Shown: positions 8,947-18,637, numbered from the stretch's first letter. The stretch: 64,000 nt of DNA from an uncultured Actinomycetales bacterium (GCA_913063435.1 CAJXYI010000002.1:38125-102124); one strand, 5' to 3'. The notes: generated by a model from the letters alone, not told the origin. Translations and numbers: made by a program.

Positions 8947-9965
8947 CACCCCACCCCCTGTTCCGTCTCGTGCCGCTGAGCCGCGAATGCCGGGAGCAGC
9001 GGGGTCAGCTGGTGACCGAGGGCGAACGCAGCGAACGCGTCCGGAGTGCTCCAGCGTGCGGTGAAGCCCACATCCGCACTGATTCGCGTCGTGTCGATGA
9101 CCCTGCCATAGGTGAGGAAGCGCACCTGCTCGGCAGAGAAATCGGCAAGCCCCGCGCGACCGAGACTGCGACCGGCGACGCCGAGGAGAGCACGTGGGAA
9201 CGCGATCGCCGGCCGACCCAGGCGACGCACGGCCTGCGACAGCATCAAGGCTCCCGGTCCGGCGACGTTGTACACACCCGCACAGGCCATTGGATCCTCG
9301 GCCAGAGCAATCATCTGCATCGCATCGAGGCAGTCGTCCTCGTGCAGGAACTGCAATCGCGCATCGAATCCGAGCACGGTGGGAATCACCGGCAGTGAGA
9401 AATACGAGGTCATCGCCGTGTCGATGCTCGGTCCGATGACATTGGCGAATCGCAGGATAGACACGGCGATATCGGGTCGTCGCCGCGCGAACCCCCGGAC
9501 GTACCCCTCGACCTCCATGGAGTCCTTGGCCCAACCGGAGGTGGGCGGATGCTTGGGTGCGGTGTCCTCGGTGAACATCGCCGGATCCCGAGGACCGGAC
9601 CCATAGACGGATGCCGTCGACTTCACCACGAGGTGCCGCACGGTCGCTGACTTCTGGCAGGCGGCCAATAACTGCATCGTGCCGATGACGTTGATGTCTT
9701 TCATGGTGGCCCGGCCACCGGCTTGCATCGGCGTCGCGATAACTCCCGCGTGGACGACGGTGTCCACGTCTGCTGCATCCATGATCTTCGCGATCACGGG
9801 GTTGCGGATGTCCGCGCGGATGAATTCCGCACCGCCGAGATCGAGCCTGGGCGGCACGATGTCGACTGCTACCACTCGGTCGACATCCGGATGCTCGGCA
9901 AGCCTGGCTGCGACGCGGCCACCGAGATAGCGGGCCGCACCGGTCACGAGTACCGAACGGGTCAT
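8946..9965 (-). CDS. NAD-dependent epimerase/dehydratase family protein
   Basis: A 339-residue extended short-chain dehydrogenase/reductase. The Rossmann motif at the start is VLVTGAARYLGGRVA, with TGxxxxxG-type spacing. The catalytic region has a Ser/Thr-rich STASVYG stretch near residue 115 and SGWAKDSMEVE near 145. The YxxxK tyrosine thus appears to be replaced by a Trp in that position, so classical epimerase chemistry is uncertain. Relatives are annotated as GalE-like, but the substrate is unknown. It is the first gene of a two-gene operon with the PlsC-like gene. The ATG at 9965 follows a TACCCT -10 box by 6 nt. Confidence 0.87.
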   Translation of the reverse strand: MTRSVLVTGAARYLGGRVAARLAEHPDVDRVVAVDIVPPRLDLGGAEFIRADIRNPVIAKIMDAADVDTVVHAGVIATPMQAGGRATMKDINVIGTMQLLAACQKSATVRHLVVKSTASVYGSGPRDPAMFTEDTAPKHPPTSGWAKDSMEVEGYVRGFARRRPDIAVSILRFANVIGPSIDTAMTSYFSLPVIPTVLGFDARLQFLHEDDCLDAMQMIALAEDPMACAGVYNVAGPGALMLSQAVRRLGRPAIAFPRALLGVAGRSLGRAGLADFSAEQVRFLTYGRVIDTTRISADVGFTARWSTPDAFAAFALGHQLTPLLPAFAAQRHETEQGVG

Positions 9966-9971
9966 CACCCC

Positions 9972-9977
9972 AGGGTA
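9972..9977 (-). promoter_or_regulatory. -10 box of the epimerase gene
   Basis: TACCCT on the minus strand, 6 nt before the ATG at 9965. There is no room for a ribosome binding site between them. Confidence 0.55.
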
Positions 9978-10028
9978 CGACCCCACCGACAGCGATGGGG
10001 GATATCGCCGAGCTCGACGAGGGGCCGA

Positions 10029-10127
10029 CTACTTCTTATTGCGGCGCTGGACGCGGGTGCGCTTGAGCAACTTGCGATGCTTCTTCTTGGCCATGCGCTT
10101 GCGGCGCTTCTTGACCACGGAGCCCAT
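10029..10127 (-). CDS. Small ribosomal protein bS22 (AURKAIP1/COX24-domain)
   Basis: A 32-residue, extremely basic peptide beginning [18 protein letters not shown] and ending in RRNKK. This matches the actinobacterial bS22 small-subunit protein with an AURKAIP1/COX24-type domain, about 33 residues in mycobacteria. It lies between the epimerase and the BldC-like gene, its usual neighbourhood. A GAGG element 6 nt before the ATG at 10127 serves as ribosome binding site. Further upstream, at 10228-10233, a minus-strand TAGGCT could be its -10 box, giving a leader of about 95 nt. Identification is strong despite the size, because sequence and context agree. Confidence 0.93.
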   Translation of the reverse strand: MGSVVKKRRKRMAKKKHRKLLKRTRVQRRNKK

Positions 10128-10345
10128 CTATGACCTCATTCGTCGTAAGTTCGTCGATCGTTCGCCAGTCGTCGCGAGTGTCGATTCTCGCGCGTTCGAC
10201 GAACCCGTTCGTCCAGTAGGTGCGCTGAGCCTACGTCACCTAGACACGCTGGGTACATCTGGGGCAGTCGGTACGTGTAACCCGGCCGGACTCCGCGCCT
10301 CGCATCCGCACGCGTTCGTGCAGGTCGAGTTGATGCTCCGCTCGA

Positions 10346-10603
10346 TCAGCCCGCCTCGAAGTACGACGACTGCAGGTAGTCCTGCACGGCTTTCTCGGGC
10401 ACTCGGAAGGAGCGGCCAACTCGAACCGCCGGTAGATCACCCGAGTGGACGAGTCGGTACACGGTCATCTTGGACACCCGGAGGGCCGTGGCGACCTCAG
10501 CGACGGTCAAGAAGCGGACATCGGCCATGGATGCTGGCGCCGGCTGCGGTGTCGACCGCTGAGTCGACTGGGCATCGCCGGGCCGCTGCGGGCTTCCCGC
10601 CAT
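10346..10603 (-). CDS. BldC-like helix-turn-helix (excisionase-family) DNA-binding protein
   Basis: An 85-residue protein. The last 55 residues form a MerR/excisionase-type winged helix: RFLTVAEVATALRVSKMTVY then SGDLPAVRVGRSFRVPEKAV. The first 25 residues are Pro/Ser/Gln-rich and probably flexible. It matches the small BldC-like regulators found next to bS22 and proC in actinobacteria. In Streptomyces BldC controls entry into development; the role here is unknown. The start at 10603 is supported by an AAGGAGAG ribosome binding site 7 nt upstream. The upstream 257 bp (10604-10860) hold no gene I can support, only a weak hairpin at about 10841-10860. Confidence 0.9.
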   Translation of the reverse strand: MAGSPQRPGDAQSTQRSTPQPAPASMADVRFLTVAEVATALRVSKMTVYRLVHSGDLPAVRVGRSFRVPEKAVQDYLQSSYFEAG

Positions 10604-10860
10604 AGGGTCACTCTCCTTGCCTGATGGCCTCAACGGATCGGCCCACCGCTCTGGGGGACTGCATCCACGACCTGACTACCTGCGCGAGCGTAGTGGTAGC
10701 GACCGGCCGGTGTGCAGGCAATCCCCGAATCCGTCCATTCTTCATCGATGCACGCAGGTCGACAAGCATCGGGAATGATCGACAGAGACCGGGAAAGGCC
10801 GAGAGGATTCGAAAAATTCCGAGAAAGGCATTGACATACGAGCCGGCATGCAAACCGGCT

Positions 10861-12057
10861 TCAGAACCAGGGCTCCGGATCCACGGTGAGGCCATGCGCC
10901 GGGAACACCGCCGACCGGGTGGCGATTACCGCGGCATCGATCGGATCGTCGGGATTGAATCCTGAATCGAATGGCTTCGCCCAAGGTTCACGACCATCGG
11001 TCATCCTGGCCGGTGCCGGTCGGGCCATGGTCTGGCGGACGAAAGCATCGAAGGAATCGGGGACATCCGTGGCCGGCTCAATCGGTTCCCCAGCGGCGAT
11101 CGCAAGCAGATGGGTCCAGGCTCGAGGCACGACATCGACCCACTCGTATCCCCCGCCGCCCACGGCGATCCAGCGACCATCCGCGTAACGATGCGCCCAA
11201 CGATGGATCGCGTCGTAGCTGGAGCGTTGACCATCGATGGACAGGGCTAGGTGCGCGAGCGGATCGTCGAAATGCGAATCGCAGCCGTGCTGGCTGACGA
11301 TGATCTCGGGTTGAAACTGCTCCAGCACATCGGGCACAACAGCGTGGAAGGCACGCAACCATCCCTGGTCGCCTGTGCCGGCGGGCACCGCGATATTCAC
11401 CGCGCTGCCGATCGCGCCAGCACCTCCCGATTCGCTCGGGAAACCTGTCCCGGGGAACAGCGATCGGGGGCTTTCGTGAATCGACACGGTGAGAACGCGC
11501 GGATCGTCATAGAACATCGCCTGGACCCCGTCACCGTGGTGCACGTCGACATCGACGTAGGCGATTCGCTCGATTCCCTGCTCCAGCAGCCAGGCGATCG
11601 CCACTCCGATGTCGTTGTAGATGCAAAATCCCGAGGCGGCGCCGGGCATCGCGTGATGCAGCCCACCGGCGATGTTGACCGCATGCTGGGTGCTTCCTGC
11701 GTGCACAGCTTTCACAGCGGTAAGAGTCGCACCTGCGACACGCAGTGATGCCTCGTGCATGCCGGCGAAGACAGGATCGTCCGACGTCCCTAACCCTCGA
11801 GCCAGATCGACCTGGGTCGGATCGGCGGATGCACGTTGCACCGCTTCGACGTATTCGCGATCGTGTACCCGCAGGATGTCCTCGATCGTTGCCGGTGCCA
11901 CCGGCGAGTGCATCTGGACACCCGGGATCTCCAGCACTCCGAGATCCTCTGCCAACCGCATCGCCAGCTGCACTCGAATCGGTGCGAGTGGATGTCCGGG
12001 CCCGAAGTCATATGCCTTCAGGGCCTCATCCCACACGACAGTGACCGTGTCTCCCAT
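10861..12057 (-). CDS. Histone deacetylase-like acetoin utilization protein AcuC
   Basis: A 398-residue class I histone deacetylase fold enzyme. Active-site features are the paired histidines in GGLHHAMPG, the zinc-ligand segment AYVDVDVHHGDGVQ, the second Asp region SQHGCDSHFDDPLAHL, and GGGGYEW near the C-terminal third. In bacteria AcuC removes acetyl groups from lysines, best known for acetyl-CoA synthetase. The gene follows proC with 6 bp between them. GAGAGGA about 10 nt before the ATG at 12057 can serve as ribosome binding site, and it overlaps the proC 3' end. AcuC is an insertion relative to the mycobacterial order I recall. Catalytic residues look intact; the substrate is inferred only from the family. 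Confidence 0.9.
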   Translation of the reverse strand: MGDTVTVVWDEALKAYDFGPGHPLAPIRVQLAMRLAEDLGVLEIPGVQMHSPVAPATIEDILRVHDREYVEAVQRASADPTQVDLARGLGTSDDPVFAGMHEASLRVAGATLTAVKAVHAGSTQHAVNIAGGLHHAMPGAASGFCIYNDIGVAIAWLLEQGIERIAYVDVDVHHGDGVQAMFYDDPRVLTVSIHESPRSLFPGTGFPSESGGAGAIGSAVNIAVPAGTGDQGWLRAFHAVVPDVLEQFQPEIIVSQHGCDSHFDDPLAHLALSIDGQRSSYDAIHRWAHRYADGRWIAVGGGGYEWVDVVPRAWTHLLAIAAGEPIEPATDVPDSFDAFVRQTMARPAPARMTDGREPWAKPFDSGFNPDDPIDAAVIATRSAVFPAHGLTVDPEPWF

Positions 12058-12063
12058 CCTCGA

Positions 12064-12921
12064 CTAGTCCTCTCGCCCAAGCTCGATGCTGCGGTCCCGT
12101 GCAGCGCTTGTGGCATGTGCCAGCAACGCTGCCAGATCCCCTCCCGTGGATTTCTCCCCGATCAGAACACGCAATGCCGCCTGAGTCGTTCCGCCCGGTG
12201 ATGTCACCCGCCGTCGTAACTCCGCCGGTTCAGCGTCGCTCACCCGGGCCAGCTGCGCCGCGCCCGCAACCGTCTGGCGCACCAGTGCGCGCGCAAGGTC
12301 AGGGTCTAGGCCGAGATCGATTCCCGCCGCCTCCAGCCCTTCCATGAAGGCGAAGACATAGGCCGGACCGCTACCGGAGATCGCGGTAACGGCATCCTGC
12401 AGGGGTTCCTCGACCTCGGCCACCTGCCCGATCACACTCAGTAATTCCCTAGCAACCGCAACGGATTGTGCAGTGGCACCCGCACCGACGGAAATCACCG
12501 TCATGCCCTCTCCGATAACCGCGGGAGTGTTGGGCATCGCGCGAATACAGGAAACACCGTCCGCCACGATGGATTCCATCGTCTGAATCGGGACTCCAGC
12601 CACGATCGAGATGAGTACGCAGCCCGGGCGAAGTAGGGGACCCATGATCTGCAGCACCGACCGGGCATCGGGTGGTTTGACTGCGATGAGTACGACGTCG
12701 GCTGCGCTTGCGGCAGCCTCCATCGACAATGACGAGACACCGAATCGGTCGCACACCGCGGCCGCACGCGTCGAGTCCTGTTCGCAGATCACGATCTGCT
12801 CGGCCGGAGTACCCGAACGCATGAGTCCGCCGATGAACGTCTCGCCCATCACACCGGCTCCGATGATCGCGATCAGCGCATCGTTCGAAGTTGGCGAATC
12901 CAGTGCAACGGCATCGGTCAC
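12064..12921 (-). CDS. proC: Pyrroline-5-carboxylate reductase
   Basis: A 285-residue enzyme that reduces 1-pyrroline-5-carboxylate to proline with NAD(P)H, the last step of proline synthesis. The nucleotide-binding motif is IIGAGVMGETFIGGLM near residue 20. Family motifs AMPNTPAVIGEGMT, SGSGPAYVFAFMEGLE and VTSPGGTTQAAL (ProC signature) are all present in order. Length is about 15 residues above the usual 270, due to an N-terminal extension before the Rossmann strand. The GTG start at 12921 overlaps the TetR gene stop (GTGA), so this biosynthetic gene is coupled to a regulator gene. Confidence 0.95.
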   Translation of the reverse strand: MTDAVALDSPTSNDALIAIIGAGVMGETFIGGLMRSGTPAEQIVICEQDSTRAAAVCDRFGVSSLSMEAAASAADVVLIAVKPPDARSVLQIMGPLLRPGCVLISIVAGVPIQTMESIVADGVSCIRAMPNTPAVIGEGMTVISVGAGATAQSVAVARELLSVIGQVAEVEEPLQDAVTAISGSGPAYVFAFMEGLEAAGIDLGLDPDLARALVRQTVAGAAQLARVSDAEPAELRRRVTSPGGTTQAALRVLIGEKSTGGDLAALLAHATSAARDRSIELGRED

Positions 12922-13538
12922 GACGGTTCACCCTTTCGCTGCCCGTCATCGGCCCGCGGTTCCGGCAGGACCGTCCGCGGATCGAGCAGGCCTTGGATCA
13001 CCGGTCCCACCATCCGCACCACATGCTCATCGCTTGCTGATGCGAGCGGCTCGATGCGTGCGACATAGCGACCTACCGCGATGCCGATGAGGTATGACGA
13101 GATCAAGGCCCCGCGCATCCGGGCATCGGGAACTCCGATCGCTGTGACGATGCGATCGACGACTGCGGATTCGACGTATTCCTGCAGGGACCGGGTCGAT
13201 GAATACGCTGAGCCTCCCGCGCGGACCAGGCCCAGCAGGTCAGCGCGAGCTTGCGGATCATCCAGGGTCGTCAACATGAACTGCACGAGTCGGTCTCCCA
13301 GACCCTCCACCCCGGGCGCCAACAGGGCCGGCACCGCAGTCGCTGGATCGGTGGGCAGGCGGAGTGCGGCAGCAAATAGTTCGCCCTTATTGGCGTAGTA
13401 GCGGCGCACTACCTCCGGGGCGACACCTGCTGCCGCTGCGACACCCTTCATCGTGGTGCGGGCATAGCCGGATGCGGCGAAGACGCTGCGCGCGGCGTCG
13501 AGCAGCCCCGACCGCGGATCAGTTGCGTCCTCGGGCAT
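12918..13538 (-). CDS. TetR/AcrR-family transcriptional regulator
   Basis: A 206-residue one-domain-pair repressor. The N-terminal helix-turn-helix (about residues 10-55) reads AARSVFAASGYARTTMKGVA then VVRRYYANKGELFAAAL, typical of TetR. The C-terminal ligand domain is helical with a hydrophobic patch near residue 150, and no ligand can be deduced. It heads a likely operon with proC and acuC. Its ATG at 13538 lies 6 nt after a TAGGGT -10 box, so the mRNA is probably leaderless. It may autoregulate, but I see no clear palindromic operator over that promoter. Confidence 0.9.
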   Translation of the reverse strand: MPEDATDPRSGLLDAARSVFAASGYARTTMKGVAAAAGVAPEVVRRYYANKGELFAAALRLPTDPATAVPALLAPGVEGLGDRLVQFMLTTLDDPQARADLLGLVRAGGSAYSSTRSLQEYVESAVVDRIVTAIGVPDARMRGALISSYLIGIAVGRYVARIEPLASASDEHVVRMVGPVIQGLLDPRTVLPEPRADDGQRKGEPS

Positions 13539-13544
13539 GTCCCC

Positions 13545-13550
13545 ACCCTA
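13545..13550 (-). promoter_or_regulatory. -10 box of the TetR-proC-acuC operon
   Basis: TAGGGT on the minus strand, then GGGGAC and the ATG at 13538. Confidence 0.6.
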
Positions 13551-13591
13551 ACCGGGTGGCAGCCGATAGCGGTCAGGCAACCGCGGCAGAT

Positions 13592-13690
13592 AAACGCCGG
13601 GCGAAAGGTCGTGGACAGCGCAAACGCTGGCCAACCGGCGGCCCTTTAGCCGGCGTTTGGCGAATGAAGGACCTCTTAACCGGCGTTTGG
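13592..13690. repeat. Cluster of inverted and direct CCGGCGTTTGG repeats at the isomerase 3' end
   Basis: CCGGCGTTTGG occurs at about 13650-13660 and again at 13680-13690, 30 bp apart. The reverse form AAACGCCGG lies at 13592-13600, and a near-match AAACGCTGGC at 13622-13631. The second direct copy is inside the last codons of the sugar isomerase gene. The inverted copies can pair into stems of about 9-10 bp after its stop, so the cluster may end transcription of the long minus-strand operon. Confidence 0.45.
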
Positions 13691-14485
13691 TCCAGGAGCG
13701 AGATGCATCCGGGCGAAGGCCAGCGCCTCGGCCAGGTCAGCCTCGCGTTCGGCCCGGGATGCTGCCTTGCGGGTGGAGACCTCTACAACGATCGTGCCGT
13801 CGAAGCCCGAGTCGCGCAGATAGGTCAGCACACCGGCGCACGGCTGGTTGCCGCGCCCGGGGACGAGATGCTCATCGCGAGCCGATCCGCTGCCGTCGGC
13901 CAGGTGCAGGTGGCGTACCCGTTCTCCTAGATCGCGCACCATCAGCAACGCATCCGTCCCCGAGACTGCCGTGTGCGAAAGATCGACGACCGTGTGCGCG
14001 TAATCCTCATCCCGGATATCCCAACCGGGTGAGTAGGCAGCGATCTCACGCGATCGCGCCCGCCAGGGATACATGTTCTCGACGGCGAACTCGACATCGG
14101 TGACCTCGCGCATCCGTGCGATTCCCGCCACGAACTCCCGCGCGTAATCCCGCTGCCACCGAAACGGCGGGTGCACCACCACCGTGCGCGCGGACAATTC
14201 CTCCGCCACCGTGCGTGCGCGCACGAGTTTGCCCCAGGGGTCGGTTCCCCAGACACGCTGCGTGATGAGCAGACATGGTGCATGCAAGGCAAGGATCGGA
14301 ATAGCGAAATGCTCGCTGAGGCGACGCAGCGCTGCCGAATCCTGACTCACCGAGTCCGTCATGACCATGACCTCGACCCCGTCATATCCGAGCTTCGCGG
14401 CGATCTCGAACGCCGCGGCCGTCGATTCGGGATAGACGGACGAGGTCGACAGGGCGATCGCCGGGACCGCCTCGTGGCCGGGCAT
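13676..14485 (-). CDS. Sugar phosphate isomerase/epimerase family protein (TIM barrel)
   Basis: A 269-residue xylose-isomerase-like TIM-barrel protein. Metal-site candidates on successive strands are [33 protein letters not shown] and HLHLADGSG, in barrel order. The reaction is unknown; related actinobacterial genes beside ppx are annotated only by family. I chose ATG at 14485, which shares one base with the ATPase stop (TGATG), over an upstream in-frame start at 14530 that would overlap the ATPase by 46 bases. The C-terminal codons contain one copy of the CCGGCGTTTGG repeat, so the tail may have been altered by repeat exchange. Confidence 0.87.
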   Translation of the reverse strand: MPGHEAVPAIALSTSSVYPESTAAAFEIAAKLGYDGVEVMVMTDSVSQDSAALRRLSEHFAIPILALHAPCLLITQRVWGTDPWGKLVRARTVAEELSARTVVVHPPFRWQRDYAREFVAGIARMREVTDVEFAVENMYPWRARSREIAAYSPGWDIRDEDYAHTVVDLSHTAVSGTDALLMVRDLGERVRHLHLADGSGSARDEHLVPGRGNQPCAGVLTYLRDSGFDGTIVVEVSTRKAASRAEREADLAEALAFARMHLAPGPNAG

Positions 14486-16884
14486 CAGCGTGCCCGTCGC
14501 CAGCGATCGGTGACGACAGTGGCGATCCACACCAATACGACTCCAACGAGGCCGGACACGACCGGCAGGGTCAACCCGGGGCCGAGCGGGATGGTGAGTG
14601 CGAAGAACTCCGCCGAGAACGGAACGACCAGAACGAGCAGGAAGAGAGCGACCATCGACGCGACGATGCCGATGCGCAGCAGGTTCAAGGGTCGAGCCGA
14701 TTGAGCGAGCACGGCAACGGTGACGATGAAGAGCGACACAGTGGCGGCAGTGCGCGCATCATCGACCGAGGCACCATTGCGTAGTTCCAACAGATAGGTG
14801 GTGATCGATGCTCCGGCGCAGATCAACCCGGCAGGAATGGTGAACAGCAGCACGCGTTTCAAGAACCCCGGGCGAAAGCGTTCGGTGTTGGGCATCAGCG
14901 CGAGGAAGAATCCCGGGATTCCGATGGTCAATGCCGAGATGAGCGTGTAGTGACGAGGCAGGAACGGGAATTCCAGTGTCGAGATGCCGAACAGGATCGC
15001 GGGGATGATGCTCAATCCGACAAGGAGTGAGGTCGCCGAGGCATAGAACGTCTTGGTGAGGAACACATCTGAGACTCGTTCGATATTGCCGAGAACGCGA
15101 CGGCCCTCAGCGACCACGCTGGGCATAACGGCAAACTTGTTCGCGAGCAGCACGATCTGCGCCACCGCGCGGGTGGCCGCCGAACCCGAACCCATCGCGA
15201 TACCGAGATCGGCGTGCTTCAACGCGAGAACATCGTTGACACCGTCACCGGTCATCGCGACGGTCCTGCCACGCAGGTGCAGCGCATCGACCATGGCCTG
15301 CTTCTGGGTCGGCGTCACGCGGCCGAACACGCTGTGGGTGTCAACAGGCTCGGCCAAGGCTTGCGGGTCCTCGCTGAGATCACGCGCATCGATCGGATCC
15401 GCGGCTCCCGGGACGCCCGCGCGCTTGGCGATAGCCCCTACCGTGGCCGCATTGTCACCGGAGATCACCTTGACGTTGACGCCCTGATCCAGGAAGTAGG
15501 CGACGGTGTCCGCGGCATCGGGGCGCAGCACCTGGTCGATCACCACCAGGGCGACCGGTTCGATGTCTCCTGGACCGGATTCCGCGGATGGCTCGACCGA
15601 TCCGACTCCTCGGGCCAGCAGCAGTACGCGTGCGCCTTCAGCGGACAGGCTTTCGGCTCGTTCGAGCACTTCAGGCGCACTGTCGCGGACCAGCACCTCG
15701 GGCGCGCCGAGCAGATAGGTCCCATGATCGGCGAAGCGGGCCGCCGACCATTTGCGGGCACTGGAGAACGGAACCGCGGACACCTGGCCCCAACCAGTCG
15801 GCGGCGGATAAGCCTCCGCGACCGCCTGCAGGGTGGGATTGGGTGACTGTTCGGCGGATCCGAGCGCGCCGAGAGCAGCGGCGACATCATCGGATGCAGC
15901 ACCTCGAGCGTCAGTCTGTGGGGTTCCAGCCGCGAGTTCGATCACCTCGCGCACCTGCATCCCCGGCTGGGTCAACGTGCCGGTCTTGTCCGCGCACACG
16001 GTGTCGACCCGCGCCAACACCTCGACCGCTGGAAGTTCCTGGACAAGGACCTTCTTCTGCGCCAAGCGCATCACCGACACCGCCATGGCGATGCTGGTCA
16101 ACAGCACTAGGCCTTCGGGCACCATCGTCACGACACCGGCGATCGTGCCGCGGATGGCATCGGGCAGCGTCTGGTCGGCGCGCAACTGGCTCCACAGCAG
16201 CAGGCCTCCGACGGGAACCAGCAGGACGGATGCGATCCGGATGAACGTGTTGATGGCATCTCGCAGTTCCGACCGTGTCAGCGAGAATTGCCGGGCCTGC
16301 ACCGTGAGGCCCGCAGCGAAAGAATCCTTGCCGACCTTCGTCGCGCGAAACGCTCCCGAACCGGCGACGACGAACGATCCGGACATCGCCTGGTCACCAG
16401 GACTCTTGTCGACCGGGTCGGCTTCTCCGGTCAGCAGACTCTCATCGATCTCGAGTCCATCGGCTGCGATCACCTCGCCATCCACGACGAGCTGATCACC
16501 GGGGCGGACGAGAACGATGTCGTCCAGCACGACGTCGCGGGGGCGCACCTCGACATCTGCCCCATCTCGATGCACGAGGATCTTCGCCTCTGAGATCACC
16601 GACAGTTTCGCCAGTGTTCGGCTGGCTCGGTATTCCTGGATGATCCCGATGAAGGTGTTGATGACGATGACGAATCCGAACAGCGCATCCTGGATGGGTG
16701 CGACGATCAGCATGACCACCCACATCGAACCGATCAGGCCGTTGAAATAGGTGAAGACATTCGATCGGATGATGCTGCCCAGACTCCGACTGTGCGCGTC
16801 TGGCGCATCGTTTAAGTCACCGCGTGCGATCCGCTCGGCGACCTCGGCATCGGTCAGCCCCGGAGGAAGTGTCGTGATGCTCAC
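14485..16884 (-). CDS. HAD-IC family P-type cation-transporting ATPase (CtpE-like)
   Basis: A 799-residue P-type ATPase. The actuator loop is [11 protein letters not shown] near residue 155. The phosphorylation motif is [13 protein letters not shown] near 300, and the hinge region is [20 protein letters not shown] near 560. Several membrane helices follow. There is no N-terminal heavy-metal domain, and the CPC-type metal motif is replaced by VPEGLVLL in the fourth transmembrane segment. That pattern fits Ca/Mg-type pumps such as mycobacterial CtpE, a calcium transporter; the ion here is inferred. The GTG start at 16884 overlaps the ppx/gppA stop (GTGA). A start 17 codons further upstream is possible but would overlap that gene more. 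Confidence 0.9.
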   Translation of the reverse strand: MSITTLPPGLTDAEVAERIARGDLNDAPDAHSRSLGSIIRSNVFTYFNGLIGSMWVVMLIVAPIQDALFGFVIVINTFIGIIQEYRASRTLAKLSVISEAKILVHRDGADVEVRPRDVVLDDIVLVRPGDQLVVDGEVIAADGLEIDESLLTGEADPVDKSPGDQAMSGSFVVAGSGAFRATKVGKDSFAAGLTVQARQFSLTRSELRDAINTFIRIASVLLVPVGGLLLWSQLRADQTLPDAIRGTIAGVVTMVPEGLVLLTSIAMAVSVMRLAQKKVLVQELPAVEVLARVDTVCADKTGTLTQPGMQVREVIELAAGTPQTDARGAASDDVAAALGALGSAEQSPNPTLQAVAEAYPPPTGWGQVSAVPFSSARKWSAARFADHGTYLLGAPEVLVRDSAPEVLERAESLSAEGARVLLLARGVGSVEPSAESGPGDIEPVALVVIDQVLRPDAADTVAYFLDQGVNVKVISGDNAATVGAIAKRAGVPGAADPIDARDLSEDPQALAEPVDTHSVFGRVTPTQKQAMVDALHLRGRTVAMTGDGVNDVLALKHADLGIAMGSGSAATRAVAQIVLLANKFAVMPSVVAEGRRVLGNIERVSDVFLTKTFYASATSLLVGLSIIPAILFGISTLEFPFLPRHYTLISALTIGIPGFFLALMPNTERFRPGFLKRVLLFTIPAGLICAGASITTYLLELRNGASVDDARTAATVSLFIVTVAVLAQSARPLNLLRIGIVASMVALFLLVLVVPFSAEFFALTIPLGPGLTLPVVSGLVGVVLVWIATVVTDRWRRAR

Positions 16885-17810
16885 GGTTCCAGCCCATCGA
16901 GCCGCCGCAGGATCACTCCTTCGCGAAGCGCCCACGGCCCGATATCGAAGGAATCCACCGATAGCAGGTCCATCACTGATTCGGCGACGATCGCACCCGC
17001 CACGAGTTGCGTTGCCCGCGCCTCGGACACTCCGGGCAGTCGGGTCCGTTCAGCCGAGGTCATTTCAGCGAGTTTGGGCACCCAGGTCGCCAGATCCGCA
17101 CGCGTGAGTTCGCGGCGCACATAGGGACCATCGGCCGATGGAGCCGCTCCGGTGATACGCGCGAGTTGGCGCATCGTCTTCGACGTCGCCACGGCCAGGC
17201 GAGGCTGCCCTACTCGCAGGATCCTCCCGGCCACATCGGCGATCGACGTCCGCACATGCCTGCGCAGAGCGCGCACCTGCTCGGCATCCGGCGGATCGGT
17301 GCGACAGTAATCCCGGGTGAGTCGTCCGGCACCGAGGGGCAGTGAGATGGCGACATCCGGTTCTTCATCGTCACCGGTGGCGATCTCCAGGGAGCCGCCG
17401 CCGATATCCACGACCATGATGCGCCCGGCAGACCATCCGAACCAGCGCCGCACGGCAAGGAACGTCAGCCGCGCTTCCTCCTCACCACTGAGCAGGTCCA
17501 GTCTCACCCCGGTTCGATCGAGAACCGACGCCAGGACCTCCGCACCATTGGGTGCATCGCGGATCGCCGAGGTCGCGAAGGCGATCGTCTCGGTAACGCC
17601 GAGGTCTTCGGCAACGACCAGGGATCGTTGGATGAATTCCACGAGGGAATCCACCGCGGAGTCATCGATAGCGCCATCGCCGTCTAGATGCTCTGCCAAT
17701 CGGAGTGTGATCTTCGACTTCGACGCTGGAATCGGGGCAGCGCCGTAGTGCGCATCCACCACGAGTAGATGGACGGTATTCGAGCCGACGTCGAGCACAC
17801 CGAGACGCAC
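16881..17810 (-). CDS. Ppx/GppA exopolyphosphatase/guanosine pentaphosphatase family protein
   Basis: A 309-residue member of the acetate kinase/actin fold Ppx-GppA family, which hydrolyses polyphosphate or pppGpp. ATP-site-like motifs are [17 protein letters not shown] at the start, [18 protein letters not shown] near residue 115, and [15 protein letters not shown] near 140. Only the first two domains are present, as in the short actinobacterial paralogue. The upstream reading frame is open for 130 more codons. I chose GTG at 17810 because the first conserved strand begins there and a TAGCGT -10 box lies 7 nt upstream. It heads the operon with the P-type ATPase and sugar isomerase. Confidence 0.9.
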   Translation of the reverse strand: MRLGVLDVGSNTVHLLVVDAHYGAAPIPASKSKITLRLAEHLDGDGAIDDSAVDSLVEFIQRSLVVAEDLGVTETIAFATSAIRDAPNGAEVLASVLDRTGVRLDLLSGEEEARLTFLAVRRWFGWSAGRIMVVDIGGGSLEIATGDDEEPDVAISLPLGAGRLTRDYCRTDPPDAEQVRALRRHVRTSIADVAGRILRVGQPRLAVATSKTMRQLARITGAAPSADGPYVRRELTRADLATWVPKLAEMTSAERTRLPGVSEARATQLVAGAIVAESVMDLLSVDSFDIGPWALREGVILRRLDGLEP

Positions 17811-17817
17811 GTCGCTG

Positions 17818-17823
17818 ACGCTA
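17818..17823 (-). promoter_or_regulatory. -10 box of the ppx/gppA operon
   Basis: TAGCGT on the minus strand, 7 nt before the GTG at 17810. It is only 17 bp from the opposing -10 box at 17841, so the two divergent promoters overlap. Confidence 0.6.
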
Positions 17824-17840
17824 CCGGCTCCGATGACCCC

Positions 17841-17846
17841 TAGGGT
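17841..17846 (+). promoter_or_regulatory. -10 box of the Cys-rich protein gene
   Basis: TAGGGT on the plus strand, 6 nt before the GTG at 17853. The earlier in-frame GTG at 17850 would leave only 3 nt, so 17853 is favoured. Confidence 0.55.
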
Positions 17847-17852
17847 GGAGTG

Positions 17853-18623
17853 GTGGCAGAAGTTCCCCTCGATATTCCCCGGGCCTGGGTCGAGTTCGAT
17901 GATCCCGATGATGCCGATCAGCGTTACCGCTGCGACCTCACCTGGCTGACATCCCGCTACCAGTGCATCTTCGGTCGGGGGTGCAAGGGCATCGACGCCG
18001 ATCGACCCGATGCCGGCTGCTGCACCTTCGGCGCCCACTTCGCCGACCGCGAAGACGAGGAGCGGGTGCTGGGCTGGGCGAAGAAGTTGACCAAGGAGAT
18101 GTGGCAGAACCGATCGATTGCCAAGCGTGACGGCATCGTGGTCAAAGCGGGAAAGAAGGAGCGGGCGACCCGGGTCGTGGACGGTGCCTGCATCTTCCAC
18201 AACTCACCCGATTTCCCCGGCGGCTACGGCTGCGCCCTGCATCACCTCGCCGAGGCAGAAGGCGTGTCCTTCGTCGAGACCAAGCCCGAGGTGTGCTGGC
18301 AGGTGCCCATGCGCCGGGCGTACGAGACCGAGGAACTTCCCGACGGGACCGAGCGAGACGTCGTGATCATCACCGAGTACGACCGGCGTGCCTGGGGCGC
18401 GGGTGGTCACGACCTCGACTGGTACTGCAGCGGCAACCCGGAAGCGCATACCGCCGCGGAACCGGTCTATCTGACCCATCGGGATGAGCTGGTCGCACTC
18501 ATGGGCGAGGCCGCCTACGAGGTTCTGGTGGGTTACTGCGAGGCGCGTGAACGACTGCTGGCCGATGTTCTCGACCGCGGCGATCGCGAGGCACTGCTGA
18601 TCCATCCCGCCGACCCCGACTAA
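17853..18623 (+). CDS. Uncharacterised cysteine-rich protein
   Basis: A 256-residue soluble protein that I cannot name. It has at least nine cysteines: C27, C38, C44 and the pair C56-C57 in the first quarter, then [33 protein letters not shown] and DWYCSG. The spacing resembles, by eye, YkgJ/DUF3109-type proteins, where clustered cysteines bind zinc or an Fe-S cluster; in those a CxxH-like segment is followed by KPxxC. No membrane segment or signal peptide is present. It is transcribed divergently from ppx/gppA with 42 bp between starts, and is followed by a long palindrome and radA. A metal-binding role is an inference from cysteines only. Confidence 0.8.
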   Translation: MAEVPLDIPRAWVEFDDPDDADQRYRCDLTWLTSRYQCIFGRGCKGIDADRPDAGCCTFGAHFADREDEERVLGWAKKLTKEMWQNRSIAKRDGIVVKAGKKERATRVVDGACIFHNSPDFPGGYGCALHHLAEAEGVSFVETKPEVCWQVPMRRAYETEELPDGTERDVVIITEYDRRAWGAGGHDLDWYCSGNPEAHTAAEPVYLTHRDELVALMGEAAYEVLVGYCEARERLLADVLDRGDREALLIHPADPD

Positions 18624-18637
18624 CCCCTCCCCCAGCA

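Noticed and set aside
10841..10860. AGCCGG/CCGGCT hairpin after acuC as a terminator
   Set aside because: The stem is only 6 bp with an 8-nt loop and no T-run, too weak to call.
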